A stretch of 64,000 bases of DNA from Phascolomyces articulosus (lineage: Eukaryota; Mucoromycota; Mucoromycetes; Mucorales; Lichtheimiaceae): the NCBI GenBank assembly GCA_025677815.1, contig JAIXMP010000004.1:1550001-1614000 (forward strand). Direction: 5' to 3'. Position 1 is the first letter of the stretch, and each line of letters starts with the position of its first letter. Positions 59,801 through 64,000 of this stretch are shown one piece after another. Under the pieces are notes generated by a model that saw nothing but the letters and a program-made list of their open reading frames with translations, was not told the origin of the DNA and searched no databases. Position numbers and translations under genes: made by a program.

Positions 59801-61537
59801 GACCCGCCCTCTTCTGTTCCACCTACAACACCAACACCAACTAGAATGCAACATGAAGATATTTCAGCAAATATTGATGTTTCTAAACTTGATATGAACA
59901 AATGTGTATATGGAGCAACAGATTATGGCCATGTAGTGTTATCTCAAACAGTTCCATTAACGAACAACGATATACGCTTCCATGTGTATTTGTACAACAA
60001 GCAACAACAACACCAACAACGACAGCTACAAATTATTGATAATATGCAGGATACTGAAAAAACGGAACAAGACGTTGTTGAAAAACAACAGCCTGATATG
60101 AAACATGATGTATCTGACGAAAAAAGCAAATTACAGGATTTACAACAGCAACACGAGCAGTTTGAGGAAATGTATTGTAACTGGGTCATACATTCAAGTC
60201 ATGAAGTTGATTTTATATCATTGACAGATGATGCTTTAAAAAATGACCAGCTGGAAAAACTACGGATAATGCTGGATAGTGAGATCAAATTTATGAAGAC
60301 AGCGTTTTCAGTTGAAGATCTGAAATTACCAAAACCATTTTCAATAACAAACGAACAAGTCCACGAAGAGTCATTTGCCAGGAAGTTTGCCAGAAGGAGG
60401 GAAAAGCGTAAAAAGGTTGGTGACTGAAGATATATAAAAAGTAAAAATTAAAGTAACCATTAATATATTGAGTATTGTACTCTTTCAATATTTCAATAGC
60501 GAAAAAAGAATAAGAAGGTTGTTCTTGCTGAGGAACAATTAAAGTCATGCTCTTTTACTGGTATTATTGACCCAGATGAATTATTGCGTCGTCAAAAGGT
60601 AATCATCCTAAGAGTTATATATTTTTGGAATATAGTATGATTGCTCATCATTTTTTTTATATATATGATAGGTACGACTTTCTGTAAAATATGTTCTTCG
60701 TGAATTTTACTATTGCCCAGCAGCTATGAACGAACATCGACATCAGTACGTGGCGAGTCATAATATTTATGTCAAGCTGGCCCGGAAGGAACGTGAATAT
60801 GTTAAAAAATCATGTGCTGCCAAACTCCAGTACCATCGAAAGCAATTAAAAGTAATGATGCTGTAAGTCTTTTTTATTATTCTATTGATAAATGTGTTCA
60901 ATTCTTTGAATCTATCCTTTTTGATATCATTTCAAGATTAAGACTAACCTTACACATGTGAATTAATAGTATTGGTCTTGCAGGGATGGGTTTCAATACC
61001 TTTCTGAAAGGAAGGCCACGAAGAGAAGGCAAGAGGTTTTGAAAGGCGCACCGCACATCAACAACAGTTGCCTTGCAGAATGAACATATGTCAAGTCAGA
61101 TATGCGTATTTTGTTTCCAACCACTCAGTCTACTGCCAGCAACTATACTCAAAGATGGAAAAGAACAAAAAAAGCACTCGCATGGTGCGCTTACATGCAA
61201 CAACAGTAACTGTCCAGCAGTATTAGCCGAATATACTACTTTCAACAGAGATGCTGTTGGCGCAACCGGTATTGGGTTAGCTGCGGTCACAACAGTTTTT
61301 TCAAGAGACAAGAAACCTCTCCCGCCCTACTACCCATCAGCATCCACAACTACCACAGCAACTACCACCAGTAATTTCGAACTGTATCAAATTTATCGTT
61401 TGGTCTCGCCATCATCAACTTTTTTGCATGGTACGTAAACTTGTTATACTTCTACATAATAAATTTTATAACTTAAAAACATCAAGCTACAAATACTTAT
61501 TTATTTGTGTATAGGTGCAGGTCAAACATCCATGTAA
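56820..61537 (+). pseudogene. TnpB/Fanzor-like RuvC-family protein gene, decayed
   Basis: A long multi-exon coding region reads from ATG 56820 (MSTSTATPQQAATLIEEGSL) to a probable last exon at 61515-61537. The order is an N-terminal charged region and a basic coiled-coil block (KKAKQAVAKKTLDINKTQQ). A conserved globular part follows (NAILMAAGYNDYVQDISLDV, KVKRLCDMHKMVFANRMVIR), then another coiled coil. The C-terminal third has GATDYGH (RuvC-I-like Asp, about 59921) and IGLAGMGFN (RuvC-II position, about 60971). A Cys finger follows (C-x2-C at 61103-61114, C-x4-C at 61196-61213), then NRDAVGA (RuvC-III-like Asp at 61250). This matches the TnpB/Fanzor layout and a Mucoromycota family I recall. 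Breaks: frameshifts at A runs 57168-57177 and 57727-57736 and at T7A7 58265-58278, TAA at 57640, an unresolved junction at 59365, and TGA at 61040. Confidence 0.55.
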
Positions 61538-61786
61538 CTTCATGGACTTTTTCGTAGCATTTTAATATAGTCACGCCGCCTTCCCCTAGACATATTATGT
61601 GTACCAAAAAACTGGCACTGTAATTGCACCATTTTCCTTCGCTAATAAAATTACATTTGTTTGCAGAAACCAATATTTTGTGTTACACGAAAGAAAGGCA
61701 TAAAGTGGAACAGATTTCAGAATTTTTATTATGCCTGCATCTATCTTCCCACGCGTATTTATATTTTTTTTTCAGAAACTATCTCA
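61538..61786. other. Upstream region of SPATA20-like gene
   Basis: Contains a strong acceptor-like TTTTTTTTTTCAG ending at 61774, 12 bases before the ATG at 61787. An upstream leader exon, perhaps with a mitochondrial presequence, may exist here, but I could not define it. Confidence 0.4.
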
Positions 61787-64000
61787 ATGGAACACGAACA
61801 TACCAATCGACTGATTAATGAAAAAAGCCCTTATCTTTTGGTAAATATCACGTTCATATAGGTTAACAATTTCAGAATCGTTTCCTGGAAGAGATTAATA
61901 TTAAGACAAAGGATAAGGATTAAATAGCTAAAGAAATTTATCATTGATTTATGGTTTTTTTAGCAACATGGTAAAGCGCGACCGATGAGGTGGTTGGAGA
62001 AAATGTCAGAACTATAATAATCGACCTTTAGAAGGTGTATATTAACTATGTTTTTTTTTTTCATCTTTTACTATGTTTATACGAAAAAAAAAGCCCATAA
62101 CCCGGTATGTAGTTGCTAGTGCATAAAATAACACTTGTTATCTTTTGCATAATAATCAGTAGTATTCTTTTATTTAAAATAGGTGGATTGGTATCCATGG
62201 GGCGAAGAGGCTTTTACAAAAGCAAAACAAGAAAATAAGCCTATTTTTTTAAGTGTTGGTTATAGTACATGCCAGTATGTAGGAATGATAGAGGGAAGGG
62301 GATGGAAAAGAAAGAATAACATGCCAAACTAAATAAAAAAATTATCTAGTTGGTGTCATGTTATGGAGCATGAATCATTCGAAAATGATAAAGTTGCCGA
62401 AGTTATGAATAAATTTTATGTTAATATCAAAGGTAATATATTTTTTCTCTATCTTTTATGGATCATGGATGGGAGTATTCAAATGATTTTATTGAATGAT
62501 GGTATGTAAATTCATAGTGGATCGGTAAGCAACGATGTTTGACAATTTTGGGAACAAAAAATGAGAGGAAAATTGAACGATTTATTACAAAATTATCACA
62601 GGGAAGAAAATCCAGGCGTAGATAAATTTTACATGACCTTTATACAGTTGACATCTGGAGGTGGTGGATGGCCCATGTCTGTGTTTTTAACGCCAGATTT
62701 ACAACCTTTCTTTGGAGGAACTTATTTTCCACCAGACGACCGCTACGGAAGACCTGGGTTCAAGAGTTTGTTAACGCGGATTGCTCAGATTTGGATGGCA
62801 TCCCCTGATAAGTTGATTAATAGTGGTAAATCCACTGTAGCTCAATTGAAAGCATACTCAGAGGTATATATCAATAGATAGAGAAGATGAATACAAGAGA
62901 TAGAGAATCCCATGCATATGTATATATATAGGCAAAACCTGAAGGCGATTCATCCAAAGCCACTGATCCATGGTCTCTTGCAGAAACAACCTATGAACAT
63001 TTTGCTTCTTCATTTGATACTCAATATGGAGGGTTTGGTAAAGCTCCAAAATTTCCAACACCTGTTCAACTGATGTTTTTATTGGATTATTATGGATATC
63101 ACTATAAAAAAGAACAAGGTGAAAAGGCATTGGATATGGTTCTCTATACATTAGATGTAAGATATCTCAATTTTCCACAGAATAAAACGGCAGGGTTAAT
63201 ATTTTTAATTGACATACCATATTTTTTATTTCACAGAAAATCCATCGTGGTGGTATCCATGGTAAGGACAACACTTTTATTTGATGAGGATCTGGAAGGA
63301 AAGTTGAATTAATATGTTTATTTGTATTTCTGAAACGATAGATCATATTGGAAGTGGATTTCACAGATATAGCACCGATCAAAAATGGCATGTTCCACAT
63401 TTTGAAAAGATGTTATATGATCAAGCACAGTTAATTTCTATCTATTCAAGAGCCTATCAGATAACAAAGAATGAATCTTATGCCAATGTCGCAAGAGATA
63501 TTGTTCAATACGTTGCTCGAGATCTTCAACACAAGGAAGGTGCTTTTTATGCCGCTGAGGATGCTGATTCATTGCCTAATGATCAAGCGACTAAAAAACT
63601 TGGTAAACATAAGAATCTATTGAGATTGGATAGGATGATGTGCAAGTACTGGATGATACTAAAAAGTTTATTTATAATATATTATAGAGGGTGCATTTTG
63701 TGTCTGGGAAGCACAAGAAATAATCGACATACTTGGTGATCAATATGCTGCGGTTATATCTTACTTTTATGGTATTGAAAGTCAAGGCAATGTAGATCCA
63801 GCCCAAGATCCGCATGGTGAACTTGAGGGCAAGGTATTATTATTATTTTGTGAGGTGACGAAATATGTAATCAAGAGGAACCAAAGATTTATGGCTGTTT
63901 TTTTTATATACTTGAATATAGAATGTTTTGATGCAAATGCATTCTGAACAAGAAACAATTGACAAGTTTGGTCTGACGAAGGATCAATTCAATGATATCT
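61787..64000 (+). CDS. SPATA20: SPATA20/YyaL-type thioredoxin-fold protein, 3' partial
   Basis: DUF255-type protein: thioredoxin-like N-terminal domain followed by an (alpha/alpha)6 glycosidase-like barrel; the cellular role is poorly known. Exons are 61787-61840, 61964-61970 (7 nt), 62094-62104 (11 nt), 62183-62274, 62350-62432, 62518-62524 (7 nt), 62602-62862, about 62932-63156, 63238-63262, about 63342-63605, 63688-63834, and from about 63922 past the edge. Splicing the microexons restores [20 protein letters not shown] and [12 protein letters not shown]. It then restores [14 protein letters not shown] (the CxxC site) and [14 protein letters not shown]. Further landmarks are [51 protein letters not shown] and [14 protein letters not shown]. 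Every microexon is needed to keep the frame and the conserved sequence. The C-terminus is outside the window. Confidence 0.92.

Overview
This window looks like nuclear DNA of an early-diverging filamentous fungus, most likely Mucoromycota and probably Mucorales. The sequence shows AT-rich intergenic DNA and many short spliceosomal introns (about 50-120 nt, mostly GTAAG...TAG). It also shows conserved eukaryotic genes, F-box expansions of a kind I associate with this group, and degenerate multi-copy families and transposons. The organism assignment is inference. I saw no rRNA, tRNA, CRISPR array or prokaryotic operon.

Layout. 1-3539 (+) holds the 3' part of a replication-initiation gene with a Sld3/Treslin core. 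3540-7272 has no intact gene but contains nested tandem duplications at 5190-6130. 7273-10006 (+) is a GNL1-type circularly permuted GTPase with 11 exons. 11082-13003 (+) is an LSB5-like VHS-GAT adaptor. 14040-15960 holds a GC-rich island, an unrecognised minus-strand ORF and a broken copy of a Mucoromycota hypothetical family. 16270-18716 is a tandem segmental duplication carrying two tiny secreted proline-rich proteins that share a VDSTGFY tail. A third secreted mini-protein ending in FGFY follows at 20415-20588. Next come an unrecognised 78-aa minus-strand gene (21395-21689), NDUFA4/MLRQ (22003-22537, with an 8-nt microexon), a MYST KAT6/Sas3-type acetyltransferase (23456-25608), an MFS monocarboxylate-type transporter (27302-29090), an unrecognised helical protein on the minus strand (29779-31628) and an AIM19 mitochondrial membrane protein (31878-32514, minus).

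From 34.3 kb the window becomes accessory in character. A MITE with 15-bp TIRs and a TTA target duplication (34388-34755) abuts a second broken copy of the hypothetical family. Four TPR-F-box-LRR genes follow in the same orientation at 37568, 42215, 44865 and 53397. The last is separated from the others by a TIR element (47059-47643) and a dead EEP-RT LINE (ORF1 47951-49183, ORF2 49186-52635). 56820-61537 is a large broken gene whose C-terminal third has a TnpB/Fanzor-like layout: RuvC-I TDYG, a Cys4 zinc finger and a terminal NRD-x-x-GA. The window ends inside a SPATA20/YyaL thioredoxin-fold gene (61787 to beyond 64000) split by three microexons of 7, 11 and 7 nt.

The housekeeping genes (Sld3, GNL1, LSB5, NDUFA4, Sas3, AIM19, SPATA20) are functionally unrelated and not co-regulated in any way I can see. 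The most novel items are the GFY mini-protein family, the microexon-dense genes, the F-box array with its X-box-like upstream motifs, and the decayed Fanzor-like gene with an MBF-like promoter.
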